Of a stretch of 64,000 nt of DNA, positions 24,023 to 37,865 are shown piece by piece. Below the pieces are notes generated by a model. It worked only from the letters and a program-made list of their open reading frames with translations, searched no databases and was not told the origin of the DNA. The position numbers were made by a program, and so were the translations under genes. This DNA is from Coprinus comatus (taxonomy: Eukaryota > Basidiomycota > Agaricomycetes > Agaricales > Agaricaceae), in assembly GCA_034638255.1 (NCBI GenBank), contig JAWPGT010000021.1, positions 124,001 to 188,000 on the forward strand, in the 5' to 3' direction. Numbering within the stretch: position 1 is the first letter of the stretch; each line of letters opens with the position of its first letter.

Positions 24023-25859
24023 TCAACTCAGGCCATGCTCTTTAAATGATTTACAAAGATCATCCAAACTATTAACACCTTCGGAATAGTCCTCCATCTC
24101 CATTTCTACTCCCAATCCTAATCCCAAGTCACTCAAACTTTGAGTTTGTAGTGACCAAAACATACTAGAAAGAAATAAAGAAACCCTCTTTTGATTTTCC
24201 AAATTCTCAGGAAGAGTCGATCCATATCGAAACCACAGTCTATCTATCGTCATTTTCCTGGTTTCGTTGCCGTCATTGCCTGTGATAGTAAGGTGTGGCT
24301 GGGAAGGAGTATAATGGTATTGTTGATCATTCAAATCGACTGGTAAGCAAAGATCCTTCAATCCCATCCCATAATTCCCAACAATTGAAGGCAGTATCGA
24401 AGGGTGATGTTGTTTCGAATTACACCCACTCAACAACAACGTATCAAGAAATGGAAACGAGGATACACCAAAACAATATCTTCATACGTCAACTGAGATT
24501 GAGGTATATCCAAATCCAATACCCTTAACGGAAGTCTTGGAAGTCGAATCACATTACGTTGAGTTTTGTTCAAAATTCCTTCTAAATCTTTGATTTCGAA
24601 TATCATAGTAGCTTTAACCTCTTTTCTATATCGTCCCCAGATTTTCAATCTTTCGAGTTTGTGATAACGAGTTAGAGAGTCGAAAAGAGATTTCCAAGAT
24701 GATGTGTCGTTAATGTCGATGTATAAGCCTTGGAGTTCTGGACAATCAAGTCTTCCAAACAAGTAATCCAATTCCAAATATTTAGCGTTCCATCCTAAAT
24801 GTAATTCTTGAAGAACTTGAAAACGTAATTGTGTTTTATCTTCACGATCAAAATGAAGTTTCCAAACATGTTCGGGAAATCTAGGATCTTGATGAATACT
24901 GAATTTAAAGCATGTTAAAGTCTTTGAAAGACTCAGAGGTTGAAGAATATCATCGAAGAAACGATGAAGTAGGGGCGGACAGATTTCGTTCAAAATGAAT
25001 GTGAAGTTGTTTTTATGTGCTGGGTGCATAATGTGTCGAATAGGAATAGGTGGATCTCCGATATAACTTCCAGAGAAAGTAACGGAATTAAGAGATGTAC
25101 CATAGCCATGAAGGATAGAATGAATCATTGAAATTTCATCTTCGGTAACAGCAACACCGTGACCGTATTCAAGAACCTTTATAGAAGGCGAGAGAAGTGG
25201 AGAGAGCGGTATCAACTTTATTTTGCCATAACGGCAAAAGTTGAATAGCGTAAGTTTGTGAAGATTGGGAAGTAGGAAACGACCTGATAAAGCTGCAGTC
25301 AAAACACTCCAGAGATTGTCCTCGTGTTCGTATGGACTGATGCGAAGGTGTCGAATGTACGATAAGTATAATTGGGCGCGTTTTTGAACATCGTTGGGTA
25401 ATGGACGTTTTAAATGCTTTAAAAAAAGTAAGTCTATATCGTGGTGTAGTTTAACGTTTGAAAACTTACCCAACGATTAGAGTCTTTACCTGGACCAATG
25501 ATATACTTATCATCTGTTCCAGAATTGATCACACAGCATATATCAATCAATCCGTCCTTCCTCTTCCATAGAGAGCGTAGCGCTGCTTCGCTTGCTTGTC
25601 GTTGCAAAACAGCAAGTGATAGGAGATCTTGTAGCTTAACAGCAAAAGTCTTGTCTTTCGACTTTTCCCAAGGGATTATATAGAGATAATCGACAATCCT
25701 ACACCAGAGAGAGCGATCCGTGAATATACGTTGAGCGTTACTTGATTGAGAGAACAAAGATAAGTGTGTGGAATGAATGGAGGTCATCGGGTTTGGACCA
25801 AAAGAAGAATTATACAAGTTAAACTCAAGCTTAGGTGGCGAGGTATATACAGTGGCCAA
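24023..25859 (-). CDS. F-box/LRR-like protein, copy 2, with apparent frameshift
   Basis: Exon 1 (25859-25470) and exon 2 (from 25416) encode an F-box-like segment (IFTDRSLWCRIVDYL) and degenerate Leu-rich repeats. The marker QLYLSYIRHL follows the intron, as in copies 1 and 3. The original frame stops at 24430. The -1/+2 frame continues open for more than 100 codons to 24023, and its start (VSSFPFLDTLLLSG) aligns with the conserved LSALPHLRHLDISG of copy 3. The frame change falls at a four-base A run (plus strand 24470-24473). Either a real one-base deletion truncates the protein to about 440 aa, or the homopolymer is a sequencing error in an intact gene of about 595 codons. Confidence 0.7.
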
Positions 25860-26109
25860 CCCGCGTATATTAATTAAGTTGCAACGTTGTATGTGACATA
25901 ATCAGGTTCAATGTCAACCCACCTTCGTACAAAAATCAGAGGTAAGTAACAGGAGCACAAGAAAATAATTGCATATCTAGACATATGTACAAATTGTAGA
26001 GCATCAAGAAATATCAAAAAAATGGGTATATGATCAATTACAACACATAGGCGCCTCAACCCTGACTCACCCTCCTGCACCTCCCAAACACACTATATAT
26101 ATATGAGCA

Positions 26110-27509
26110 TCACCTCGAACGACGAACCCTTCCTTGGTCGGTTGTAACAATCAACATCGATTTGCTTGTAATACCACACCTAGCCATAGTCCAATCATAT
26201 GGACATCTAATCGCTAAATCTTGATGTCTCCTCAACACATACAACACAGACCTATTCAAAAAAACATTATTCATATGGATATAAAAAAGAGACTTTAGTA
26301 GAAAAATGAAACTCACTGATCATAATCCAAATTAAACGTCTTACAAACTGCAGAAAGAACTTTCTTAACAGTGTGTTCACCTCTTGTTTTAATTTCAGCT
26401 GCTTGATTAGGACCAGGACCAGTGATTTGGACTTTAAATCGTCTTTCTTTAGGAGGAACTATAGATCGTCCTAGGGTAGAATTGGCCTCGTAAGAACCAG
26501 AGTGACTTTGGTTTTGACTTTGACTTTGACTACGACTTTGAGCGTGACTTTGGACTTGGGAAACGGAACGTCGAAGTTGTTGGAATATATTCATATTTTC
26601 AGTGTAACCTGTTGATCGTTGTCCAGATTCACCTTATCCAAGATAATAGACTTTTAATACCTGGTATTATTGAAATAGATAAATAAAACACTTACCTCTA
26701 GCTTGATATTGGTTAGGATGATATTCCTCATGGTCACCTTCATCCAAATCTTGGTTCATCGACATCCCCTCATCAACATCTTCCACATTTCGACCACCAC
26801 GAACTCCTCCATCAACATTACCAACATCCACATCCGCATCAACCCGTTGTTCGACATTAACACGAGCCTCATGTTCATGTGCGCGCTCTTGTTGATTACC
26901 CTCTACAACTCCTTGATCTTGAACACCTCCATCATTATTAACCAAAGTCCTAACACTACTCCCAGACACGGAATCACTAGCACTTACAATCCCCGAATGA
27001 CTGGGAGCAGTGACAGGCTCATCAACATCAGCTCTCGGAGAATCTACGCGTCATAATAAGTATATAATCAATGAGAGAAGAAAAAAAAGGAAAGTGACTC
27101 ACGAGCGTTGATATCGGCGCCCGTACTCGTACCCACCACTACAACGACTTGATCAACATTACAACGGATCACAGGCCACACATCCTCATCAATCTCCACT
27201 TTACATCCTCCATATTCACTGCCAACATCTAGGGTAACAGTCAAGATAATCTCGTTCTCATTCTCCGAGTCAATATTAAATTTCTGGCGTATCAATTTGA
27301 TCATTTCCTATACATATAGGACATGTTAGTATGATACAAATAGAATAAACAAAGAATGTGATAGGAAAAATGTGTTAAAAACCGCGTAAAAAAGACATTA
27401 CCTGATACGAGTGTGATTTTAACATTAATCTCTTACGTCCCCCATAGGACACAATAAGCACCGGCGCGTCATTGTTCAGTGACTGTGCACTTTTCGAATT
27501 AAGCATCAT
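26110..27509 (-). CDS. Hypothetical protein with N- and C-terminal ubiquitin-like-fold candidates
   Basis: Five exons (27509-27402, 27307-27103, 27043-26696, 26632-26317, 26251-26110) close to 372 aa. I do not recognise a named family. The N-terminal ~100 residues (LIVSYGGRKRLMLKSHSYQ, then EMIKLIRQKFNI) have the beta-beta-alpha-beta pattern of ubiquitin-like or PB1-type domains. A long acidic, Asn/Gln/Val-rich spacer and a QSQSQSQ patch follow. The C-terminal ~110 residues (RRFKVQITGPGP, then VKKVLSAVCKTFNLDY and SMLIVTTD) show a similar strand-helix-strand rhythm. The fold reading is inference. The gene sits head-to-tail with the penta-EF-hand gene (134 bp apart) on the same strand. Confidence 0.65.
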
Positions 27510-27643
27510 GTTTTTTACCAGGGGAGGATGTGACAGTGAGGCTAGGACTCTATATTTGGAAGAGCACTATTTCCAGTTTTCCCACGATCAATATATAAAT
27601 GAGCTTTATATACATATTTACACATCGAGCTCCTTTGTTTTTC

Positions 27644-29060
<1,417 letters not shown>

Positions 29061-29326
29061 TGTCAAGGTATAAAAGATAGCTCGTTCAGTTTACCCAGCC
29101 AACTGATTAATGATTACTTTATATACAACACCACACCATCATCCGCTTAAAAAGGAAACTCTTTCTCGTGATGTAAAATGCAGTGCTAATTAATGCCAAT
29201 TCTAAAAACCAAATCCTCCGCAACAGAACAAACAAGCACAATATATGTACATGAATAATGAAAGAATAAAAAATGAAAGTTAGAAATGAAATGAAAACAG
29301 AAAAAAGTGAAACAGAAAAAACAGTT

Positions 29327-32300
29327 CTAAGCACTAGCAATGACAACAGGAGGATACGGTGAACCTTGATTCGGCCCTCCACCACCTCCTCCACCACCAG
29401 GATTACTACTATTACTACCTTCATTCCCTTTCTTCTTCCTCCCATTCCCAGTTCCAACTCCCGTATTACCTTTCTTTTTCTTCGGAGTTCCTTCCACACT
29501 AACATTAGAAACACCACCAGGCGTCATACCACCTTCACCTACACCTACACTCCCAGAAACACCACCATTCATTGAATTTCCAGAAACCAAAGCACTAGTA
29601 GCAGCCTTTGCTTTTTTCTTTGCACCAGAACCAGCTCCACCACCTTTCGTAATTTGTCCTAAAGGTCCCATCTTGACTTGCACAGGATTCGGTACGTCAT
29701 CAGGTAACGAAAGTTCTGGTAACGAAGCCAAATCAATAGGTTGTGGTGGTATGACAGGCGCCGGCGCCGACACCGAACCAGATGCACCTGGAACATTGAT
29801 GGCATTTGATGAAGGCAGTCCATTCCCAGTAGTCACAAGTGCAGGTGCTACTGTAGGTGCTTGTGTACCCAAAACAGGGATTGATGGCCCTGGTAATGGA
29901 GGCACAGCCCCGATAATTGGACCAGGTAGTGTTCCAAGCCCGAGTGGCTGTACAATTGACCGATGAGGCGGAGGCGGAGGAGGAATAGCGGCAGCAGCCA
30001 GTGCCATAAACCGATTGGTGTAATAAGGTTTGAGTAATCCGATTTGATCCTCCACCTTTGTTGATACAAGTGGTATAAAGGGTGATGGTGGAGGAAAAGG
30101 CGGAGGTGGTTCGTTTGGTTTTGTAGTAGTTGGTTTTCCGTGTTGAGATTTCCTGCCTTTGAGAAGTTTCTTGGGTATACTTAGGCTTGACATTCCAAAT
30201 TCTGCAGCGATTCCGAGTTCCCTGAGGCCCAGATAATCTTCTCCGAGAGCATCGGCAAAGTCGCCTCTGAACCAAATTTAGCCATTTGTTTTTGAAAAAC
30301 GAAAATAAAATGGAGAGATAAACGTACATCGCTAACGCGCCTGCTTCGTCTTCATCTTCTTCCTCGAATAAGCCCTCATCTTCGAGTACCTCACCAGCGG
30401 TCTACAACGGAAAATAAACACAAAAGACGTCAAAATCAAGCGGTCGTGGCTTACATTCTCCCGATAGGCACCAACAATCTTCTTTTCTAGTTCATTCAGT
30501 CTCGTCCCATATCTTTCCACATCATCGCCAATATATCTCTCCAGATCTTGAATCTTGGAAGATCCACTTTCAAACAATGTATGTAGTATGATTTCCTTAT
30601 TGGAATAATTATGCAATTAGAATAGATGAGATCATTTACAAATAGAAATGACTTCACCTCAGGTGTCATAGTTGCTGAGAAGTTATCACACAAATATTTA
30701 ATCGTCCGACCAACATTTGATAGATATTCAGACATTACGCCTGTCATGACATCAAGTGCAACCTGTGACGTCCCTTCATACACACACACACACGCACACA
30801 CGCACGCAAAGTATATCAACGCCTTTGGTAACTTAACTAACACTTGACACTCACCTTGAAAGCCAGAATGTTCCAAAATCTTCTGATTAGCCCATTCTAA
30901 ACAACTCCACGCATTATTTTCTCCAACCTCAATACCACCATCCCTCACAACAAATTCTTTCTCCTTTCCTTTACCCTTTCCTCGAACTGGAACCTTCCTC
31001 ATCATAACCCATGGATTTTCATCCACTTTCTCATTCAAAATATCATCATCCACTGCCATATTCAACTCCGCTGCTGCCATGTTCATTCCCATACCCGAAG
31101 ACGAAGCGATGTTATTATAACTCCCGCTAGGTCCAGCAATTCCACTACCATCTTCTTCATCATTGGTCATAGTTGTCGCGTTCAACGCGGAAAATTTAGA
31201 ATGTGTATGTCTGACTCTCCTGATCGTCTTGATATTGCTATTCATCATGTGTAATAGTGTATTTGTATTTGCATTTGTATTTGACCCTTGAGCAGGTTTG
31301 ACCGCGTTTACCTTAGTGTGTTGACCACGACGATTCTTTAGTTTGGACCTTGGTTTCCCATCACGACTTGACCGCCGTTTCTGGTTTGAGGAGGAAGGAC
31401 CGAAAGGTATTGGGGGAATGCTATTAGCGAGAAGGGTATCAGATTGGGCCGCAGCCCACCACAGTTCAGATATCTCGTCTTTATCTGAGGACATTGGAAT
31501 AGGATATGGAGCAAGGAATCGTGCACGTTTGCGAGGTCGTTGAGTATTAGGTGATGATTGTCTGTTAACTTGATAAATGAGATGTATAAAGGCAGAATTT
31601 GAAAGAGTACACACAGTTTCCGCTTGTCGCCAACCTCGCCATTCACAGTCACTTCAACTCTGTCTTCATCCTGCTTCCTTTCCTCCTGCTCATCAACGTC
31701 CATTGGTGAAGGTCCCAATTCCTTCAGCCGCTGTATTAGTTTCGGATTGGGCTTCTTTAATGCCATGTTGACTTCTTTTTCTATCTCATAAAACATGCCC
31801 ATGCCTTCTGGTGTTCGTGTGATAGCGTTAGATTCAGGAAAGGGTAGGTCGGAACGGTATCGTGATTTCGATTGTGATGAAGTAGCTTTCACAGTTGTGA
31901 CACCTGGTGTGGTAGCCTTTGAGGAAGATGAAGAAGAACGTGTATGTGTTCGACCAGAACCATTCATCTTTGGATAGATACCAGTGTGATTTGCGCCAAG
32001 TTCAGCAGGAATGATAGGGTCTGCGCGGTCTTCACGGTCGGTTATATGTTTCAATAACCGGTTTGCTTTTGCTTTGAGTCGTTTAACGCATTGTCGAAGT
32101 GGGTGATTCTGTGTCCGACGTGACTTATTGTTCCATAGAAAGATATCAATGAACGTACCTCCGAAGCATTATAGGTGTAACAATTGGACCAGATGAGGTT
32201 GAGATCGTTTTCGAATTCCCGTTTCGACTTGTATTGCTTTAGCTTGACCTTCTTGAGCATTGATTGAAAGTCCATTGGTTCTGCAATAACTGTAGAGGCG

Positions 32301-32813
32301 TGAATGACCCAATAATAATACTCCATCACGAAATGACGCACCATCCAGGTAATCCGGCACTTCCGTTTTGGATACCGGCTTCAAAAAGGCCTCCGCGTCA
32401 CGGTTATCCTACACAAGCACAACACAATCCGAGAGTTTAGTCGCGTGCCTCTCAGGGACGATTAATAATTCTTACCACAGTAACGGTCTTCAGGTCAGTC
32501 AACAGGTTCTCAAGAGCATCAAAGAACGGGTCAATGAGCTTTGCATCGTCAGTGCTCCGTTTCTGTTTGGGGTTGAAATGCAAAGGGGTAAGGTTAGCAG
32601 GGTTTCCGGGTCAAGGTACTGGCAGAGACGCACCCGGTCTTCTTTGATGGTTGTAAGTAGTAGACGAAGGTCGGTGGTAGGCTTGACATTGCTCTCCGTG
32701 AGCGTACGGAGTAGGTTCTGAAAGTCAAATGTTAGCTCAACACTGTGGATCACGATGAGCAACGTACATTCATCCTCCTCGACGTCGTCCGCCACAATCT
32801 CCACGACATCCAT
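29327..32813 (-). CDS. SPT7: Spt7-like subunit of the SAGA transcription coactivator (bromodomain + histone fold)
   Basis: A multi-exon minus-strand gene. The N-terminal part ([28 protein letters not shown]) leads to a bromodomain spanning [20 protein letters not shown] and [20 protein letters not shown]. This is followed by a Ser/Arg/Lys-rich linker and a histone-fold region ([54 protein letters not shown]). An acidic segment and a Pro/Gly-rich tail with KKKKG clusters close the protein. This domain order is that of fungal Spt7, the SAGA scaffold that pairs with a TAF10-type histone fold and binds acetylated histones. Two starts are possible: ATG at 32813 if the first 50-bp intron is retained, or ATG at 32809 if it is spliced. 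It diverges from the F-box-like gene at 33087. Confidence 0.87.
30781..30806. repeat. CA-type microsatellite in an SPT7 intron
   Basis: A run of alternating CA with a few CG units lies inside an SPT7 intron, immediately before its 3' splice site on the minus strand. There it forms the GT/GC-rich stretch preceding the acceptor. Length changes here would be silent unless they affect splicing. Confidence 0.85.
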
Positions 32814-33086
32814 AGTTCAAACTCCGATGTCTTTAGGAACAAGCACGTGCAAACATTCACACTCGTCACAAATCTCGACTCCCCGAGTTCGAGTCTCTAT
32901 GCTCTCTGAAAGATACGGTTTGGCGCGTGCTTCAAAATTCAAGTCATGTAAAACAAATTTACTCAATTTTTATCCAAACTTTTGTAGATATGATATATAT
33001 TAAACACATCTATAGGGAGACCAAAACATGAATGAGCCAAAATAAGTCCTTCGTCGTGTGATAATTTACGAGTGATTTCCGAAATC

Positions 33087-34599
33087 ATGGCTGTTAGGCA
33101 GGTTGCCCCAGTTCGACCTCCTCACCTCATTTCAATGGCCGACGCCTTAGAACTAGCTGATTCTCAGCCTCCCAGACGCGATGTTCTAGCCAGTGATATC
33201 TGGACGACAATTATCCGTTATCTATCCCCGGCATTAGATACGCTCCTATCCTCAAAGACACGATCAGATCTCCTTGCCTTAGCATTAACCTCTAAGCACT
33301 TGGCCGATCTTGTAATACCCCTTCTGTGGAGGCATCCCTATGGTATTAGTATGCGGGTCGTACATGTTATCAATGCCAGTGTCCCGATTGGAGAAACCGA
33401 ATACTTGGAGTTTCAAGAGGATACATGGGTTTGTTTTATATCTCTTTGTACATACAAAGTTAATAATCCTTGTGACCACTTTTCAGGTACTACTGAGACC
33501 TCTCCCACAATCCCTCCGTGAAAAAACCCAGTGGTACTTGTCATACGTTCAACAGATTGACATTATTCCATCATCTCCTCAAAACACTATCTGGCCAATA
33601 ATAACGCTTGCCATCCGAGCTCGTAATTTGCTATCAAATGTAACACATCTCACTGTGGGTCCACCACTCCGTCCTGAAGACCATGTGGTCCTATCTACTG
33701 CATGTGTGTCCATTATTACACAACTTTCTCCTCCAATCAAACAAATTACCTATACTGGAGGATGGTTGCAGGACTTCATACCTATACATGCATTAATCAT
33801 GGGCCAAATATCTTACGAATACCCTCATCAACTCAACCTGGAGCCAAATGCAGAAATTGATCAAACCCATTTTGCATCTTTTCTGGGGGGCACCCACGAC
33901 TTTGTATTACACCTCGTTCCCGTAGTGGTCTTGGAGTGGGAGGATATTCTGAAGTCTCTCAGCCTCGCCCCAAGTCTGGCCGTACTCTCTATTACATTTG
34001 GACTTGGAATAGTTGAACCACGGAATATCCCTGATATACATCGGAACTATTGTCTTCCTGGATTAATAGGGCTCAAATTTCAATTTGATAACCCATACGA
34101 ATACAGGTTACTTCGGCATTTGATGTGTCCCAATCTCAAGAGACTCTCACTTTATACGTTCAACCTCAGATACGTTATTTCCTTCAAGAAATTTCTTAAA
34201 GCAGCAACTGGATTCCCTCAACTTCAATGTCTCGAGTGCACCAACAATACCGAACTTTATCGATCGGACGTTGGGAGAATTCTTTCGTTAAAAAGTCTAC
34301 AAAAGCTAACACTAGTTGGAAGATCACAACTCACTGTACCCCACATCTTAGATATCCTATCAGCTTTACCTCATCTCCGGCACCTAGACATCAGTGGAGA
34401 AGGATCAAAACTTCTTTCCCCTTCAATCCTCTCCACCATCACACGAACTCAACGTCAACCTTTCGAATTCATCTCCCTCCCTCTCAACATGTCCGCTAAC
34501 GTTTGTAGAATAGGGTTCCCTCTAGTCCAATCCTGTACTATCCAAAATTACATTTTTCCAGCCAAACGGACTTTCCATACACGACAGCAGGAAAGTTGA
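33087..34599 (+). CDS. F-box/LRR-like protein, copy 3
   Basis: Two exons (33087-33428 and 33487-34599) close to 484 aa. The ATG at 33087 is preferred because upstream in-frame codons lack an ATG. An F-box-like segment (VLASDIWTTIIRYLSPAL, then LLALALTSKHLADL) is followed by WYLSYVQQI and degenerate Leu-rich repeats. The conserved C-terminal block (HILDILSALPHLRHLDISG; TITRTQRQPFEFISLP) is shared with the degraded copy at 35205. The intron sits at the same Trp codon as in copies 1 and 2. The likely role is substrate selection for an SCF ubiquitin ligase. This copy is intact and may be the source of the downstream pseudogene. Confidence 0.8.
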
Positions 34600-35204
34600 A
34601 TGTTGCATGCTTTCTCCGAAAAGTTTTCTCTACATCCACCCCTTTAATCACTCCACTTTTTGGAGAGAAGGGTGTATCTGAACCCTTGACGGACATATAT
34701 AATATCATGCGTTTGATCTCAAGGGCGAAGTATGGGTATGTTGTGTAATGTAGTGTGTTAATGGTGTGTATACTATCAGAACTATTTTCTGTTTACACTC
34801 TAAAGTTTAGCGTTCGTACAAATGTGTTTTAGGTGCAGCAGTGAAATATGAAACAATATGAGTAACTTCTTTGTATCTTGTAAATCACCAGAAAATATAC
34901 ATTTACAGTACATTCGGAAGCTTGAGAAAATGGAATTCCCCTATCGATTATAGAAAACTCGACTTTACTTCTGAAGAACTATACTACTATGCGTGCATAT
35001 TACTTGGACTTTCGATCTATCCCAACCCCTCCTTTTGCATCCGACCATCCTTAAACATATAGCACACTGATACTGAAACGAACGCCTTGTGAAGCGAGCG
35101 TCTGTTGAGTATCCTCAACATGTTAACTTGGGCATCGAGGATGAGAAACTCTTGAGCAGAGCATTCTGGATTAATTGTATGCACTGTTCAAATTAACGTG
35201 TTCC
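34600..35204. other. Intergenic, no gene recognised
   Basis: This is the 3' flank of F-box-like copy 3 and the approach to the pseudogene. No supported feature is visible. Confidence 0.35.
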
Positions 35205-35640
35205 AATCACATTGTCCCCTACGACAATATTTGGATTGAAATCATTCGCTATCTCCTCCCCATACGCGACAACAATTTCTCGGATATCCTTGCGGTGGCG
35301 CTCATTTCAAGATTCCTTGACTGATATTTCCATGCTTTTTATGGAAGATGAAAAAGCTTATACGCCTACACAGCTCCTTACGCGAGACATTACGGATATC
35401 TTGTCTGCTTTACTTTCTCTTCAATCTTTGGATATCAAAGGGCTCGGATACGACACCACCATTCTTCTTCCTTCATCCTCTTGACCATCACTCGCACCCG
35501 CCATCGTCAACCCTTCAAATTTGTCTCCATTCCTCCTGATCTGACTGTTGGGTTTCGCAAGTACCTTCCGGACTCTCAGCTACCCAACCTGTATGTGTTG
35601 TACAAGAGACAGGAGCTCTGCTTCGGTGAAGATACATGAT
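35205..35640 (+). pseudogene. F-box/LRR-like pseudogene with internal deletion
   Basis: The stretch at 35218-35325 translates to NIWIEIIRYLLPIRD and ILAVALISRFLD followed by a stop, matching the F-box region of copy 3 (DIWTTIIRYLSPALD; LLALALTSKHLAD). Only about 60 bp later a different frame gives TRDITDILSALLSLQSLDIKG and then ITRTRHRQPFKFVSIP, matching the extreme C-terminal region of copy 3. About 800 bp of the middle of the gene is therefore missing, and the ends are joined with stops and frame changes. The remnant cannot encode a functional protein. Confidence 0.75.
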
Positions 35641-37031
35641 TTCCAAGGACCTATGCGGGAATATGTCAAGTGTTTCGTTTTCTGCAAGCAGTCTTTTCTG
35701 TTTCTGTACTTTCAGTCACGCCGCTTTTCGGACTTGATGAGGTATCGGTGCCTCTGGTGGATATATATTGCAACATGCGTATGGTTTCCAGGGGGGAAAC
35801 TATTGCCCACATGAGCTGTCTGAATAATACTCTCAGAATTGTTATTCTTAGCATTCACGCACTATGTTAACACGATGTTGAATTGCATGTATGACTATGA
35901 AGTAACTTCTTGATGTCAACAGTGCCGACTTCTCATCATATAAATTCTTCTTTGACATCAATCCATCCTCTCCTTCGCATGGGGATTTCGTAAACAACTT
36001 CACTATTGAAAAGAGCTTGGAAACCCGGTATTCTAAACCTTCAATCCTTTTCAACACACGAACTCGTTGTACCGCTTATAACCCTTTTGAAAATTGTAAA
36101 TCAGAGCCAATAAAATTCATAAGACGCTCAAGCCAGCTGAAGGATCTGGTAAATAACTCCATCGAGCTGCGAGCTTACTACATCAGAAACCCAAAACCTG
36201 ACTTCGGTACCCCGCATTGTTCTCCCATCAACACCAGACCTCACCAGACCTGGGGAACTATCTCCGCTCCGCTCTCATTTATATCAAATGATTCATCCTA
36301 AATTTCCCCGTTTGGGAGGATGTGCCAATTAAAATAAGGTTGGAAATAAATCGTATATTATCCAATTAATTGGAATTTGAAGGAATCGTGTAGTGGTCCC
36401 TGGTGGACCTACAACAATTTTGGTTTTATTTTTTTGCTGCTTAAAGTCACCATCATCCTCTTATGTTCATTGCCTGCACATACTTTGAGTTTAGACCAAA
36501 TTTTGAAAATACAGTGTGCTGAAAACTCAATTGTTTGATGCTTCAGATTCAACGTCCTGCCAAGAATAATTCATCTGACATTCTAGGTACCTGCTTCTAT
36601 GTACCAGTCCAGTCCGCACACAGCCTTTTTCTAGACATTTCCACTTTCAACGCGGTCGAGGTAGGAGGAAGATGACCTCAGAATATGGTCTGACCTACCT
36701 TTTTTCTCTCTTCATCAGTTGACTAGTAAACAATCAAAATTTCCGATTCCATTCACTTCAGAATGGTAATCACCACCACAATGTTGGCACTCTAATACAA
36801 TTGTACATCACAGACTCTGTCAGGTTCAATGAACCCGTGGTTTACGTGTTAAGACGCCAAGTCGAGTAGCAATAATCAAGAGCTTTCATAACTGTATTGA
36901 ACAATACAAACTACGAACAATTCTTCAAAGCATACCTTTCTGGGTGAGACTACAGAAAAAGTATAAAAAATGAGGAAAGTTGCAAAATAAAATCTCAGAA
37001 TAACTCAAACAGTTCTTCGCTCTAAACAACA
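35641..37031. other. Intergenic with an orphan open frame near 35922-36301
   Basis: A frame of about 125 codons at 35922-36301 has no ATG and no recognisable motif. It may be a relic exon or chance. The remainder up to the HsbA-like start holds no visible gene. A GTATAAAAAATG sequence near 36960 is a plausible TATA box for that gene, about 70 bp upstream of its ATG. Confidence 0.35.
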
Positions 37032-37865
37032 ATGGTCAACGCCTACTCTGCTGTTATGCTCTTCGGCGTCATTACAGGTGCTCTTGCTACCCCAGTAGCT
37101 CGTACTCCTGCCGACGTTTTGAATGCTATTGCCACTGTTTCCACTGGAACTACCAACCTTGATAACCTTATCACTGCCTATCCTCTCACCGGCGGTACTC
37201 TTCTCGCCGCACTTGTACGTATTCCAGTCCCTTTCACCAATCTCCATGCGTTTTTGTACTAACAAAACTTTTAGAACATTCACAACGCCGCTGACGATTT
37301 GGTCGATATTCTCATTGCCGCTACCGCTGTTGCCAATGTATGTTAGATATTTAGACATCTCATATGACGTACTATCACCCCTGAGACTAATGTTATCCTA
37401 ATACTTATAACATAGGCCGAGGGACCTGTTGCTAGTCCCGATGCAGATGCTATCTTAGCTGCAATCCTTGCTGTTGAACCCACCATTCATCATGCTCTCG
37501 ACCAAATTATCCTCAAGGAGGCTGCATTCATCGGTATGAATATTTCATTCCCATTTCAGAATAACCTTTCACAAAACTAATTGATACATATGATACAACT
37601 ATTAGCCCTTCCCGTCGGCGGTATCCCAGCTCTCGTCCTCAGTGATTTGGTCACATTGAAGGCTAACACTGGTACTTTTGCCGATTCGCTCATCAATAAT
37701 GCTCCTTTACCACCTGTGCGTTTTTTAGTTCATTATTTGCGGGTTTTTATTGTGCAATGAAACTAATTTGAGATTTGGTTGTAGTCCACCATTAGAGCTG
37801 ATGGTCTTGCTTACAAGACTCGTGTTCTTGACCACTTCGATGTCGCCATCGCTGCCTACACCTAA
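37032..37865 (+). CDS. Hydrophobic surface-binding protein A (HsbA)-like, copy B
   Basis: Five exons (37032-37214, 37275-37337, 37416-37533, 37606-37715, 37785-37865) close to 184 aa. A signal peptide ends near ALATPVA, followed by RTPADVLNAIA, LDNLITAYPLTGGTL, EGPVASPDADAILAAIL, ALPVGGIPALV and the terminal AIAAYT. The helical, Ala-rich and secreted character fits the HsbA/cell-wall mannoprotein family. Exons 2 and 3 have the same lengths as in copies A and C, and sequence blocks are closest to copy C. It is expected to be secreted and to coat hydrophobic surfaces. It is convergent with the EELR-motif gene, with about 480 bp between their 3' ends. Confidence 0.83.

Noticed and set aside
29673..29966. 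Plus-strand frame opposite the SPT7 3' exon
   Set aside because: Antisense of a Pro/Gly-rich coding segment; no start context or domain.
30781..30806. CA repeat considered as a CRISPR-like or structured array
   Set aside because: It is a simple dinucleotide microsatellite in an intron; CRISPR arrays are not expected in a fungal nuclear genome and no spacer-repeat pattern exists anywhere in the window.
36017..36301. Plus-strand open frame of ~95 codons
   Set aside because: It starts at TTG, has no motif and no splice partner; described only as an orphan frame in the intergenic entry.
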